From Leifsonia shinshuensis (lineage in GTDB: Bacteria; Actinomycetota; Actinomycetes; Actinomycetales; Microbacteriaceae): DNA of 64,000 nt. A program made the position numbers and the translations under genes. Positions 34,335 to 43,519 of the stretch are shown in pieces; position 1 is the first letter of the stretch; every line of letters begins with the position of its first letter. Location of the stretch: contig NZ_CP043641.1 in NCBI RefSeq assembly GCF_014217625.1, positions 1,922,001 to 1,986,000 of the forward strand, in the 5' to 3' direction. Below the pieces are notes generated by a model. It did no database searches. It was not told where the DNA came from and saw only the letters and a list, made by a program, of their open reading frames with translations.

Positions 34335-35363
34335 TCAGTCCTGGTTGCTGAACGCCGCGTCGAACGACGCCGTCGGGAGCTTCCAGAGCAGCGAGCGGAT
34401 GTAGCCCACGGCCTCCTTGGCGCCGTGCAGGCGGTCCATGCCGGCATCCTCCCACTCGATGGAGATCGGGCCGGTGTAGCCGATCGACTCCAGGGCGCGG
34501 AACGAGTCCTCCCACGGCACGTCGCCGTGCCCGGTCGAGACGAAGTCCCAGCCGCGGCGCGGGTCGCCCCAGGGCAGGTGCGAGCCGAGCACGCCGGCGC
34601 GGCCGTTCTTCGGGCGCAGGCGGGTGTCCTTGCAGTCCACGTGGTAGATGCGGTCCTGGAAGTCGACGATGAAGCCGACCGGGTCGATGTCCTGCCACAT
34701 CATGTGCGACGGGTCCCAGTTGAACCCGAACGCCTCGCGGTGGTCGATGGCCTCCAGCGAGCGGACGCTGGTCCAGTAGTCGTACGCGATCTCCGACGGG
34801 TGCACCTCGTGCGCGAACCGCACGCCCTCGCCGTCGAACACGTCGAGGATCGGGTTCCAGCGGTCGGCGAAGTCCTGGTAGCCGGCGTCGATGACGGACG
34901 CGGGCACCGGCGGGAACTGCGCGACGTACGGCCAGATGCTGGAGCCGGTGAAGCCGACGACCGTGTCCACGCCGAGCTTGCGGGCGACCTTCGCGGTCAG
35001 CTTCAGCTCCTCCGCGGCGCGCTGACGCACGCCTTCCGGCTCACCGTCGCCCCACACCTTGGAGCCGACGATCGCCTGGTGGCGGAAGTCGATCGGGTCG
35101 TCGCAGACGGCCTGGCCCTTGAGGTGGTTGGAGATGGCCCAGACCTTCAGACCGTACTTGTCGAGGATGTCGAGGCGGCCCTGGAGGTAGGCGTCGTCCT
35201 CCGCGGCGCGCCAGACGTCGAGGTGCTCGCCCGAACAGGCGATCTCCAGGCCGTCGTAGCCCCACTCGGAGGCGTGCTTGGCGACCTCCTCCAGGGTCAG
35301 GTCGGCCCACTGGCCGGTGAACAGGGTGACCGGGTGCGTGCGGCCCGACTCGACGTCAGTCAT
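34335..35363 (-). CDS. TIM-barrel sugar (phosphate) isomerase/epimerase
   Basis: 342 residues, start overlapping the upstream stop (ATGA). It has the AP-endonuclease-2/xylose-isomerase-like fold: TLEEVAKHASEWGYDGLEIACSG, FAHEVHPSEIAYDYWTS (metal ligands), FNWDPSHMMWQDID, YHVDCKDTR and ISIEWEDAGMDR. It belongs with IolE/IolI-type enzymes acting on keto-sugars or keto-inositols. It is the last gene of a four-gene operon with two Gfo/Idh/MocA dehydrogenases, so it probably processes their oxidised product. Confidence 0.85.
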   Translation of the reverse strand: MTDVESGRTHPVTLFTGQWADLTLEEVAKHASEWGYDGLEIACSGEHLDVWRAAEDDAYLQGRLDILDKYGLKVWAISNHLKGQAVCDDPIDFRHQAIVGSKVWGDGEPEGVRQRAAEELKLTAKVARKLGVDTVVGFTGSSIWPYVAQFPPVPASVIDAGYQDFADRWNPILDVFDGEGVRFAHEVHPSEIAYDYWTSVRSLEAIDHREAFGFNWDPSHMMWQDIDPVGFIVDFQDRIYHVDCKDTRLRPKNGRAGVLGSHLPWGDPRRGWDFVSTGHGDVPWEDSFRALESIGYTGPISIEWEDAGMDRLHGAKEAVGYIRSLLWKLPTASFDAAFSNQD

Positions 35364-36490
35364 CAGTTGGTTCCCATCTCGATCCAGGTGCCCGACTCGG
35401 CGGAGTCGATCACGGCGTCGGTGATCCGGACGGCGCGCAGGCCGTCCTCGAAGCGCGGCAGGCCGTCGGGGGTCTCCCCCGCGACCGCGGCGTAGCTGTC
35501 GGCGACGAACGCGTTGAACGCGTCCTGGTAGCCCTGCGGGTGCCCGGACGGGACCACGCAGAGGCGGGCGGCGTCGGCGCTGAGCTGGTCGGCGTCGCGC
35601 GGGACGAGGAGGCTGCCCGAGCGGCGGCCCACCCAGAGCGTCTCCGGCTGCTCCTGGTCGAAGGCCACGCTCTCTGCGCTGCCCGCGATCTCCAGCCACA
35701 GCCGGTTCTTGCGGCCGGGGGCGACCTGTGACACCAGCAGCGTTCCGATGGCGCCCGAAGAAGTCTCGATGACGACCGCGGCGGCGTCCTCCGTCGTGAT
35801 GCCGGCGTGGGAGGCGCGCTCGGCGAACACCGTGCGCTTCTTCGCCGAGAGGCGCGCGACCCGGTCGCCGCTCACGTACTCCACCAGGTCGACCAGGTGC
35901 GAGCCGATGTCCGCGAACGCACGCGAGCGGCCGCCCTGCTCGGAGTCGACGCGCCAGTTGTCGTTGCCGGAGGCCAGCAGCCAGTCCTGGAGGTAGGAGG
36001 CGTTCACGGTGAGCACCTGCCCGGCAGCGCCGGACGCGAACCGCGCCCTGGCCTCCCGGACCAGCGGGTGGAACCGGTAGACGAACGGAACGGTCGCGGT
36101 GCGCCCGGCAGCGGCGGCGACCAGCGCCTCCGCGTCGCCGACCGTCGTCGCGAGCGGCTTCTCGCAGACGACGTCCTTGCCGGAGGCCAGCACGGCCGCG
36201 GCCTGGGACGCGTGCAACGCGTTCGGCGTGGTCACGTGGACGACGTCGATCGTGTCGTCCGCGAGCACGTCCTCCAGCGAGCCGTACGCCCGGCCGATCC
36301 CGAGGCGGTCGGCCGCGGCGGCCGAGCGCTCCGGCGACGACGAGACGATGCCCGCCAGCTCGGCGCGCGCGGCCCGCGCGGCGCGCGAGTGCACCTCCGC
36401 CATGAATCCGCCGCCGACGATCGCGACGCGCAGCCGGGCTCCGGCCGTGCTCTCGTCCCGCCGGCTCAGTCCGCCCGACTCACTGCTCAC
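35363..36490 (-). CDS. Gfo/Idh/MocA-family NAD(P)-dependent dehydrogenase A
   Basis: 375 residues. The Rossmann motif RVAIVGGGFMAEVHSRA starts at about residue 21, after a short polar extension. EKP motif VCEKPLATTVGDAEALV holds the catalytic Lys; NASYLQDWLL and FADIGSHLVDLVEYVSGD are the C-terminal domain signature. It oxidises or reduces a cyclic polyol or sugar. Operon: 28 bp after the next dehydrogenase gene and overlapping the 34335-35363 isomerase gene. Confidence 0.87.
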   Translation of the reverse strand: MSSESGGLSRRDESTAGARLRVAIVGGGFMAEVHSRAARAARAELAGIVSSSPERSAAAADRLGIGRAYGSLEDVLADDTIDVVHVTTPNALHASQAAAVLASGKDVVCEKPLATTVGDAEALVAAAAGRTATVPFVYRFHPLVREARARFASGAAGQVLTVNASYLQDWLLASGNDNWRVDSEQGGRSRAFADIGSHLVDLVEYVSGDRVARLSAKKRTVFAERASHAGITTEDAAAVVIETSSGAIGTLLVSQVAPGRKNRLWLEIAGSAESVAFDQEQPETLWVGRRSGSLLVPRDADQLSADAARLCVVPSGHPQGYQDAFNAFVADSYAAVAGETPDGLPRFEDGLRAVRITDAVIDSAESGTWIEMGTN

Positions 36491-36518
36491 TCTGCTCCGT
36501 CCGTCCGTCGATCGCGCG

Positions 36519-37619
36519 TCAGGCGAGGGTCGCCGCGCGCGGGTCCCAGTCCTCCGGCAGGGCCGGGGCGACCGTGACGGTGCTCTTCACGTCCACCGGG
36601 GCGCCGGACTCGCCGGCCTCGATGGTCGCGACCATGATGTCGAGGACGTGGAAGGCCTGCTCACCCGAGGCGCGCTCCGGGACTCCCGCCCGGATGGCCC
36701 GCGCCAGCTCGACGACACCGATGCCGCGGCTGCTCGTGGTGCCGGTCGACGGCAGCGTCTCGATGCCGTCGGCGCCGTGCACCAGGAGGTCGCCCTCGAA
36801 GGTGTTCGGGTCGGGGACGACGAGCGTCGCTTCCAGGCCGGCGACCTCGAACTGGGTGCGGCCGAGCTTGGAGTCGAAGCTGAAGATCGACTGCGCCGTC
36901 TGGCCGCTCTCGAACTCGTAGAGCGCGCTGACGTGCGTCGGCACGGTGACCTCGAACGACTCGCCCGCGCGCGGGCCGGAGCCGATGACGCGCGACTCCT
37001 TGGCCTTGGAGGCGACGGCGCTCACGCGCTTGACCGGGCCGAACAGCTGCACCAGCGCGGTGAGGTAGTACGGGCCGATGTCGAACAGCGGACCGGCGCC
37101 CTCCTGGAACAGGAAGTCCGGGTTCGGGTGCCACGACTCCGGGCCGGCGCTCTGCATCAGGGTGAGCGCGGTCAGCGGAGCGCCGATGGCGCCGCTCTCG
37201 ACCAGCCGGCGCGACGACTGGATGCCGGCGCCGAGGAAGGTGTCGGGCGCCGTCGCGACGCGCAGCCCCTTCTCGTGGGCGGCCTCCAGCAGCTGCACGC
37301 CGCTGGCGCGGTCGAGCGCGAACGGCTTCTCGCTCCAGACGTGCTTGCCGGCAGCGAGCGCCTGCAGCGCCACCTCGACGTGCACCTTGGGGATGGTGAG
37401 GTTGACGACGATCTCGATCGCGTCGTCCGCCAGCAGCTCCTCCACCGTCCCGGAGCCGGGGACGCCGTACTTCTCGGCCTGGGCCTTCGCGCGGTCCAGG
37501 TCGATGTCGGCGACGAAGCGCACGTCGAGGTCCGGGAACGCGGTCAGGTTCTCCAGGTACTGGTTGCTGATGACGCCGGCGCCGATGAGGCCGACGCCGA
37601 CCTTCCCGGTGCCGGTCAT
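36519..37619 (-). CDS. Gfo/Idh/MocA-family dehydrogenase B
   Basis: 366 residues. Rossmann motif VGVGLIGAGVISNQYLENL, catalytic-Lys motif VWSEKPFALDRASGVQLLEAA, and GAGPLFDIGPYYLTALVQLFG. It is clearly divergent in sequence from dehydrogenase A, so the two likely act on different positions or substrates. Start overlaps the stop of the 37616 isomerase gene (ATGA). Confidence 0.87.
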   Translation of the reverse strand: MTGTGKVGVGLIGAGVISNQYLENLTAFPDLDVRFVADIDLDRAKAQAEKYGVPGSGTVEELLADDAIEIVVNLTIPKVHVEVALQALAAGKHVWSEKPFALDRASGVQLLEAAHEKGLRVATAPDTFLGAGIQSSRRLVESGAIGAPLTALTLMQSAGPESWHPNPDFLFQEGAGPLFDIGPYYLTALVQLFGPVKRVSAVASKAKESRVIGSGPRAGESFEVTVPTHVSALYEFESGQTAQSIFSFDSKLGRTQFEVAGLEATLVVPDPNTFEGDLLVHGADGIETLPSTGTTSSRGIGVVELARAIRAGVPERASGEQAFHVLDIMVATIEAGESGAPVDVKSTVTVAPALPEDWDPRAATLA

Positions 37620-38362
37620 GCGAAGGCCTCGGTGGTGAGGAAGGCGTAGCTGTCGGCGACGGCCTGGAAGCGGTCGCCGCGCGAGTCGTCCAGCTCGATG
37701 ACGCGGAGGGCGTCCGGAGCGGCTGCGATGATCTCGGCGACGGGCACGGAGCCCTGGCCGACGGCCACCTGGTCCTTGGTCTCGGTGGTGCCGGGGCCGT
37801 CCTTGATGTGCAGGGCGACGACGCGGTCGCCGAGCTTCGTCAGGAGCTCGACCGGGTCCTTGCCGCCGACGATCACCCAGTAGGTGTCGACCTCCAGGAC
37901 GACCTCGGGCGCGAGCTTGCTCGCGAAGTACTCGAGCGCGGTGACGCCCTCGATGGTGCTCTCGAGCTCGTGCGCGTGGTTGTGGTATCCGACGCGGACC
38001 CCGTGCTTCGCCGCGACCTGGGCGGCGGCGTTGAGGGCGGCGGCCGTGGCCTCCACGTCCTCGGCGGTCTGCCAGCGCTCGGCCGGCACGTGCGGGTCGA
38101 TGACCGTCTGGATGCCGAGATCGGCGGCGGCGGCGAACACGGTGTCCAGGTCGTCGCGGCCGATGAAGCCCTGGTGCGTGGTGGGCGCGGTCAGGCCGGT
38201 CTCGGCGAAGCCCTGGCGGAGGCCGTCCGCGAAGTCGAGGAAGCCGAAGGGCTCGACCTGGGTGAATCCGATGTCCGCGATGCGGCGGAGGGTCCCGACC
38301 GTGTCTTCGGTCAGAAGCTCACGGACCGTATAGAGCTGCACGGAGAGTTTTGACGTCGACAC
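37616..38362 (-). CDS. TIM-barrel sugar isomerase/epimerase, first gene of the operon
   Basis: 248 residues from a GTG with GAGGAG upstream. It has LSVQLYTVRELL, GFTQVEPFGFLDF, GVRVGYHNHAHELES, VVLEVDTYWVIVGGKDPVELL, ALHIKDGPG and VIELDDSRGDR, the pattern of small sugar phosphate isomerase/epimerases. It heads a four-gene operon with two dehydrogenases and a second isomerase and is divergent from the ROK repressor gene. Confidence 0.86.
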   Translation of the reverse strand: MSTSKLSVQLYTVRELLTEDTVGTLRRIADIGFTQVEPFGFLDFADGLRQGFAETGLTAPTTHQGFIGRDDLDTVFAAAADLGIQTVIDPHVPAERWQTAEDVEATAAALNAAAQVAAKHGVRVGYHNHAHELESTIEGVTALEYFASKLAPEVVLEVDTYWVIVGGKDPVELLTKLGDRVVALHIKDGPGTTETKDQVAVGQGSVPVAEIIAAAPDALRVIELDDSRGDRFQAVADSYAFLTTEAFA

Positions 38363-38420
38363 TGGTTCTCCTCGTCGAGTTCGCTGGGGGATGTCGGCGC
38401 ACGAGACGGCGCCGGGTTCC

Positions 38421-38458
38421 ATTCAAGCGAGACTTCTGTCGATTGTCAATCAAAAGTC
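38421..38458. promoter_or_regulatory. Promoter-operator between the ROK repressor and the minus-strand sugar operon
   Basis: On the minus strand TTGACA (38449-38444) and TTGAAT (38426-38421) are 17 bp apart and fit a sigma-70-type promoter for the operon starting at 38362. An inverted repeat GACTTCTG/CAAAAGTC (38431-38438 and 38451-38458, one mismatch) straddles the -35, a natural binding site for the ROK repressor. Confidence 0.62.
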
Positions 38459-38513
38459 GTCGTTTCGTCGGCGGCCTTTGGATCGCCGGCCAGCCCTGTG
38501 GTTCAATACGTGC

Positions 38514-39695
38514 ATGACCGACAGTGTCCGGGAGTCCGGCATCGTCGCCGCTGACGCCTCGGACCTCCTGGCGATCCTGCGCGACGGCGTTCCGCGTACC
38601 CGCGCGCAGCTCGCCGAGCTGACCGGCCTCGCCCGTTCCACCATCGCGGTGCGCATCGACACGCTGACCGAGTCCGGACTGGTCGCGCCCGCCGGGGACG
38701 ACGTCTCGACCGGAGGCCGCCCGCCCGCCCGCATCCGGTTCAATCCCGACTCGCGCGTGGTGCTGGCCGTCGACCTCGGCGCCACGCACGGCGTGGTGGC
38801 GCTGGCCGACCTCGCCGGCACGATCACGAGCAGCGAGTCCCGCCGCCTCCGCATCTCCGACGGGCCGGAGGCCGTGCTCGGCTGGGCGCTGGAGACCGCG
38901 GAGCGCCTGTACGCCGCGACCGGGCGACCGCTCGGCGACCTGGTCGGCGTCGGCGTCGGCGTGCCGGGGCCGGTCGAGCACTCGACGGGCCTGCCGGTGA
39001 ACCCGCCGATCATGCCCGGCTGGGACCGCTTCGACATCCCGGCGTACGTGCGGCGCGTCTTCGACGTGCCCGTGCTGGTCGACAACGACGTGAACCTGCT
39101 CGCCCTCGGCGAGCACGCCCTCGCCTGGCCCGACCAGTCCGAGATGCTCTTCGTCAAGGTCGCGACCGGCATCGGCGCCGGCATCATCAGCGGAGGCCGG
39201 CTCCAGCGCGGCGCGCAGGGCTCCGCGGGCGACCTCGGCCACGTGCGCGTGCCGTTCACCAGCGAGACCCCGAGCCACGGCGCCCGCGACGCCGACCTGG
39301 AGGCCCTCGCGAGCGGTCCCGCCATCGCGCGGGCGCTCACCGCGGCCGGCATCCCCGCCGAGACGAGCGACGACGTCGTCGCGCTCGCCCGGACCGGCAA
39401 CGCCGAGGTGCTGCAGGCCATCCGCCAGGCGGGACGCGACCTCGGGGAGGTCCTCGCGACCTGCGTCAACCTCCTGAACCCGTCTCTCGTCGTCGTCGGG
39501 GGCAGCCTGTCGCAGGTCGGGGAGCAGCTGCTCGCCGGGGTGCGGGAGGTCGTCTACCAGCGCTCGACCCCGCTCGCGACCCAGCATCTCACCATCACCC
39601 AGTCCCGCTCCGGCGAGACCGGCGGCGTCATCGGGGCGGCCACCATGGTCATCCAGGACACGCTCGGCGTCGCCTCCCGTCCGCTCCCCCGCTGA
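38514..39695 (+). CDS. ROK-family transcriptional repressor
   Basis: 393 residues from the ATG at 38514. The N-terminal winged helix is DLLAILRDGVPRTRAQLAELTGLARSTIAVRIDTL. The ROK sugar-binding domain follows (VLAVDLGATHGVVALADL, DNDVNLLALGEHA, VATGIGAGIISGGRLQRGAQGSAGDLGH). The Cys zinc ligands normal in ROK proteins are missing, the region after GDLGHVRV being VPFTSETPSHGA. It lies between two sugar operons and probably represses both. Confidence 0.86.
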   Translation: MTDSVRESGIVAADASDLLAILRDGVPRTRAQLAELTGLARSTIAVRIDTLTESGLVAPAGDDVSTGGRPPARIRFNPDSRVVLAVDLGATHGVVALADLAGTITSSESRRLRISDGPEAVLGWALETAERLYAATGRPLGDLVGVGVGVPGPVEHSTGLPVNPPIMPGWDRFDIPAYVRRVFDVPVLVDNDVNLLALGEHALAWPDQSEMLFVKVATGIGAGIISGGRLQRGAQGSAGDLGHVRVPFTSETPSHGARDADLEALASGPAIARALTAAGIPAETSDDVVALARTGNAEVLQAIRQAGRDLGEVLATCVNLLNPSLVVVGGSLSQVGEQLLAGVREVVYQRSTPLATQHLTITQSRSGETGGVIGAATMVIQDTLGVASRPLPR

Positions 39696-39733
39696 GCCGC
39701 CCCGTCCACCGTCCACTTCCGCGCCCCGGGAAG

Positions 39734-39749
39734 GTCGAATCGATTCGAC
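39734..39749 (+). promoter_or_regulatory. Perfect 16-bp palindrome GTCGAATCGATTCGAC upstream of the plus-strand sugar operon
   Basis: Lies 50 bp before the dehydrogenase C start. The symmetry and central CG are typical of LacI-family operators, yet the adjacent regulator is a ROK protein; the cognate regulator may be encoded elsewhere. Confidence 0.6.
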
Positions 39750-39798
39750 TGGGGCTCCGGACCCGCTCCACCACCATCAACCCCGTGAAAGGAACGCA

Positions 39799-40950
39799 GT
39801 GACCACCGCATCCACCCCGCTCCGCGCCGGCGTCGTCGGCCTCGGCTGGGCAGGCCAGCAGCACATGGCCGCCTACTCCGACCTCCCCGGCGTCGAGCTC
39901 GTCGCCATCGCCGGCATGGAGGACGGCCCGCGCGCCGAGCTCGGCGAGAAGTACGGCGTCACCCGCCTGTACAGCGACTGGCGCGACCTCGTCGCCGACG
40001 GCGACCTCGACGTCGTCAGCGTCGCCGTCCCCACCTTCCTGCACGCCCCGATCGCCGTCGGTGCGCTGGAGGCCGGCATCCACGTTCTCAGCGAGAAGCC
40101 GATCGCCCGCACCGCAGTCGAGGCCCAGACGATGGTGGACGCCGCGCACCGCTCCGGCCGCGTGCTGGAGGTCGCCTTCAACCACCGCCGCCGCGGCGAC
40201 ATCGAGGCGCTCAAGGCCGCGATCGACGCCGGCCAGATCGGCCGGCCCTACCACGCGCGGGCGATCTGGCTCCGGCGCGCCGGCATCCCGGCGCTCGGCA
40301 GCTGGTTCACCAACCGCGAGATGGCCGGCGGCGGCCCGCTGATCGACATCGGCGTGCACGTGCTCGACTACGCGCTGCACCTGTTCGGCGAGCCGCAGGT
40401 GACCGCGGTCTCCGCCGTCACCCACTCCGAGCTCGGCGCGCGCGGCCGCGGCGGCGCGAAGAGCGACAAGCAGCACGTCGGCTCCGCCTACGAGGTGGAG
40501 GACCTGGCCAGCCTGCTGCTGCGCCTGGAGGGCGGCGGCTCCATCGTCCTGGAGACGAGCTGGGCCGCCTACCGCCCGGCCGGCGACGAGTTCGGCATCA
40601 CCCTCTACGGCACCGAGGGCGGCGCCGACCTCCGCGTCGTCGACTACGCCCCCGCCGGCGAGCTGACCATCTTCACCGGGGAGGGCGAGGAGGTCGAGGA
40701 CGTGGAGGTCACCGCCGACGCCGGCCGCGGCCACCTCGCTGTGGTCGAGACGTTCCTTGAGCACGTCGCCGACACGGCGAACTGGGCGCACTGGGACGGC
40801 TCGCTCGCCCTCGACCGCGCGCGCGTCATCGACGCCGCGTACGAGTCGGCCCGCATCGGCGCCGAGGTGCGCCTGAGCCCGGCGACGGCCGGCCTCGACG
40901 CGGACGACGAGACCGCCACCGAGACCACCACCGAGACCCAGGAGGCATGA
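39799..40950 (+). CDS. Gfo/Idh/MocA-family dehydrogenase C (ThuB-like context)
   Basis: 383 residues with a GTG start and AAAGGA upstream. Rossmann motif [36 protein letters not shown], and [21 protein letters not shown]. The C-terminal 20 residues are Thr/Glu-rich ([13 protein letters not shown]). It overlaps the ThuA-like gene in an ATGA. ThuB of trehalose metabolism, also a Gfo/Idh/MocA enzyme, is paired with ThuA in rhizobia, suggesting C3 oxidation of a glycoside here; this is inference from context. Confidence 0.87.
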   Translation: MTTASTPLRAGVVGLGWAGQQHMAAYSDLPGVELVAIAGMEDGPRAELGEKYGVTRLYSDWRDLVADGDLDVVSVAVPTFLHAPIAVGALEAGIHVLSEKPIARTAVEAQTMVDAAHRSGRVLEVAFNHRRRGDIEALKAAIDAGQIGRPYHARAIWLRRAGIPALGSWFTNREMAGGGPLIDIGVHVLDYALHLFGEPQVTAVSAVTHSELGARGRGGAKSDKQHVGSAYEVEDLASLLLRLEGGGSIVLETSWAAYRPAGDEFGITLYGTEGGADLRVVDYAPAGELTIFTGEGEEVEDVEVTADAGRGHLAVVETFLEHVADTANWAHWDGSLALDRARVIDAAYESARIGAEVRLSPATAGLDADDETATETTTETQEA

Positions 40951-41684
40951 CCATGACCGCACTGCGCGTCACCGTCTGGAACGAAGGCGTCCACGAGACC
41001 ACCCAGCCCGCGATCGCCGCGATCTACCCCGACGGCATCCACGGCGCCATCGCCTCCGGCCTCGCCGAGCTGCTCGGCGAGGAGGTCGACGTGCGCACCG
41101 CGACGCTCGCCGACCCCGAGCACGGCCTGAGCGAGCAGCAGCTCGCCGAGACCGACGTGCTGCTCTGGTGGGGTCACATCGCGCACGACCAGGTCTCCGA
41201 CGAGGTCGTGGAGCGCGTACGTCAGCACGTCCTCGGCGGGATGGGACTCATCGTGCTGCACTCCGGGCACTTCTCGAAGATCTTCATCCGGATGCTCGGC
41301 ACCACCTGCTCGCTGCGCTGGCGCAACCCGGAGGGCGGCGAGCGCGAGCTGGTCTGGAACGTCAACCCCACCCACCCGATCGCCCAGGGCGTCGATCAGC
41401 CCATCGTGATCGAGGCGCAGGAGATGTACGGGGAGTTCTTCGACATCCCGACGCCGGACGACCTGGTGTTCATCAGCTCGTTCACCGGCGGCGAGGTCTT
41501 CCGCTCCGGCGTGACGTTCACACGCGGCCGCGGCAAGATCTTCTACTTCTCGCCGGGCGACCAGGAGTACCCGGTGTACTTCCACCCGCAGGTGCGCCGC
41601 GTCCTCGCGAACGGCGTGCGCTGGGCGGCTCCGATCGCGGGCGTGCGCCAGGCCCCGGAGGTCTCCAACCCGCAGCCGGTCTGA
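40947..41684 (+). CDS. ThuA-like protein (trehalose utilisation family)
   Basis: 245 residues. ThuA family proteins have a class I glutamine-amidotransferase-like fold: [52 protein letters not shown] and [29 protein letters not shown]. It acts with the adjacent dehydrogenase on keto-glycosides in characterised systems. Start overlaps dehydrogenase C. No catalytic nucleophile Cys is seen at the amidotransferase position. Confidence 0.86.
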   Translation: MTMTALRVTVWNEGVHETTQPAIAAIYPDGIHGAIASGLAELLGEEVDVRTATLADPEHGLSEQQLAETDVLLWWGHIAHDQVSDEVVERVRQHVLGGMGLIVLHSGHFSKIFIRMLGTTCSLRWRNPEGGERELVWNVNPTHPIAQGVDQPIVIEAQEMYGEFFDIPTPDDLVFISSFTGGEVFRSGVTFTRGRGKIFYFSPGDQEYPVYFHPQVRRVLANGVRWAAPIAGVRQAPEVSNPQPV

Positions 41685-41720
41685 TCCGGTCTCCGGGGCG
41701 AGGGGAGGCAGACTAGTCGC

Positions 41721-42752
41721 ATGGTCAGCCTCCCCTCTCCCCGTTTCCCCGACCCGGCCGACGCTCCCGCGCTGCGCTGGGGCGTGATCGGCCCCGGCGT
41801 GATCGCCGGCGACTTCACCGACGCGCTGCACGCGCACACGGCCCAGCGGATGGTCGCCTGCGGCTCCCGGTCGGCCGAGCGCGCCGCCCGGTTCGCCTCC
41901 GAGCACGGCGTCGAGCGGGCGCACGACTCGTACGAGGCGCTGGTCGCGGACCCGGAGGTGGACGTCGTCTACGTGGCCACGCCGCACAGCGAGCACTCCG
42001 AGCACGCCCTCCTGGCGATCGCGGCGGGAAAGCACATCCTGGTCGAGAAGCCGCTCGCCGCGAGCGCCGAGCAGGCCAGGCGGATCGCCGAGGCCGCACG
42101 GGAGGCCGGCGTCTTCGCGATGGAGGCGATGTGGACCCGCTACCTCCCGCAGACCGATGTCGTCCGGCAGCTCCTCGACGCCGGCGCGCTGGGCGAAGTG
42201 CGCGTCGTCACCGCGGACTTCGGCGGCAACGCCGCGTTCGACCCGGCCGGCCGGCTGTGGGATCCGGCGCTGGCCGGCGGCGCCCTCCTCGACCTCGGGG
42301 TCTACGTGGTATCGTGGGCGTCCTTCGTGCTCGGCGCCCCCGCCGGGATCATCGCGGCAGGGACGCTGGCGCCGACCGGGGTGGACGAGCAGGCGGCCCT
42401 GATCCTCAGCTCCGCCCGCGGCGCCCAGGCACTCCTCAGCACGGGTCTGCGCGCCGGCACTCCGTCGCTCGCGACCATCTGCGGCTCGGACGGCCGGATC
42501 GAGCTGGACAGCCCGTTCTGGGGCCCGAGCGGCCTGCGTCTCGTCGGAGCGGACGGCCGCGTCGCCGGCGAGTGGCGCGACCCGTACGGGCGGCCCTACC
42601 GGCAGGGGATGTCATACGAGGCGGCCGCGCTCGCCCGCTACGTCGCGGAGGGCCGCACCGAGTCGCCGCTGCACTCGCTCGACGAGGCCGTGTCCACACT
42701 CGCCACGATCGACGAGGCGCGCCGCCAGCTCGGCGCCGCGGGCGTGGGCTGA
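41721..42752 (+). CDS. Gfo/Idh/MocA-family dehydrogenase D
   Basis: 343 residues. Rossmann motif LRWGVIGPGVIAGDF, catalytic-Lys motif ILVEKPLAASAEQARRIAEAA, EAMWTRYLPQTDVVRQLLDAGALGE and GGALLDLGVYVVSWA, the subgroup including dihydrodiol/trans-1,2-dihydrobenzene-diol dehydrogenase-like proteins. It lies 36 bp after the thuA-like gene and probably shares its promoter. Confidence 0.86.
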   Translation: MVSLPSPRFPDPADAPALRWGVIGPGVIAGDFTDALHAHTAQRMVACGSRSAERAARFASEHGVERAHDSYEALVADPEVDVVYVATPHSEHSEHALLAIAAGKHILVEKPLAASAEQARRIAEAAREAGVFAMEAMWTRYLPQTDVVRQLLDAGALGEVRVVTADFGGNAAFDPAGRLWDPALAGGALLDLGVYVVSWASFVLGAPAGIIAAGTLAPTGVDEQAALILSSARGAQALLSTGLRAGTPSLATICGSDGRIELDSPFWGPSGLRLVGADGRVAGEWRDPYGRPYRQGMSYEAAALARYVAEGRTESPLHSLDEAVSTLATIDEARRQLGAAGVG

Positions 42753-42787
42753 CAGCGCGCGTCCTCCGGCCGAGGCAGAATGGACAG

Positions 42788-43519
42788 GTGTTCGACCGCT
42801 CCGCCACCCGCACCGCCGACCTTTACCGGCCCGGCGTCCTGGCGGACCTCGGCCCCAGCTCGTCGGCTCCGGCCCCTCGGCCGGTCGTGCCGGCGGTCCC
42901 CGGGGCCACCGGCCATCTGGCGCGCGTCGTCGCGTCCTCCAGCGACCGGGTCGGCTGGCTCCGCGCGCGCAGCCGCGGCATCACCGCGACCGACGTCGCC
43001 AAGCTGTCGACGCAGCAGTCGCTGCGCGCCGCCGTCTACGACAAGCTGAACGGCTCCGGGTTCTCCGGCAACGTCTTCACCCAGCACGGCCGCAGCCGGG
43101 AGCCGGAGATCGCCGCCTGGGTGGCCGCGACGCACGGCATCCAGCCGTCCGACCTGCTCTTCCACGCCGAGCGCGACCGCCGGCACCTGGCGACGCCGGA
43201 CGGTCTGGTCCTCCGGACCGGCGGCCGCATCGAGCTCGCCGAGATCAAGACCACGAACAAGCCGTTCAACAGCATCCCCCGGCACTACCTCCGGCAGATC
43301 TGGTGGCAGCAGTACGTGCTGGGCGCCGAGCGGACGCTGTTCGTCTGGGAGCAGCACGACCGGTTCGTTCCCATCCACGACGAGCCGCAGTGCCAGTGGG
43401 TCGACCGCGACGACCGGGAGATCGCCCGGCTGGTGGCGCTGGCCGGCGACCTGATCGACCTCCTCCGGGAGGCGACGGCCCGGCCGGTCGCCCAGGTTCA
43501 GCCGACCGTCGCGTCGTAG
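42788..43519 (+). CDS. YqaJ-like PD-(D/E)XK exonuclease domain protein, chromosomal orphan
   Basis: 243 residues from a GTG with GAGGC upstream. After about 50 Pro/Ala/Ser-rich residues comes a YqaJ phage-recombinase-type nuclease: RSRGITATDVAKL (63-75), GRSREPEIAAWV with Glu105, ATPDGLVLR with Asp138, AEIKTTNKP with Glu152-x-Lys154, and RQIWWQQYVLGAE. These are the Mg-binding and catalytic residues of lambda-exonuclease-like enzymes. No recombinase annealing protein or phage gene is adjacent, so a repair or defence role is as possible as a phage remnant. Confidence 0.78.
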   Translation: MFDRSATRTADLYRPGVLADLGPSSSAPAPRPVVPAVPGATGHLARVVASSSDRVGWLRARSRGITATDVAKLSTQQSLRAAVYDKLNGSGFSGNVFTQHGRSREPEIAAWVAATHGIQPSDLLFHAERDRRHLATPDGLVLRTGGRIELAEIKTTNKPFNSIPRHYLRQIWWQQYVLGAERTLFVWEQHDRFVPIHDEPQCQWVDRDDREIARLVALAGDLIDLLREATARPVAQVQPTVAS

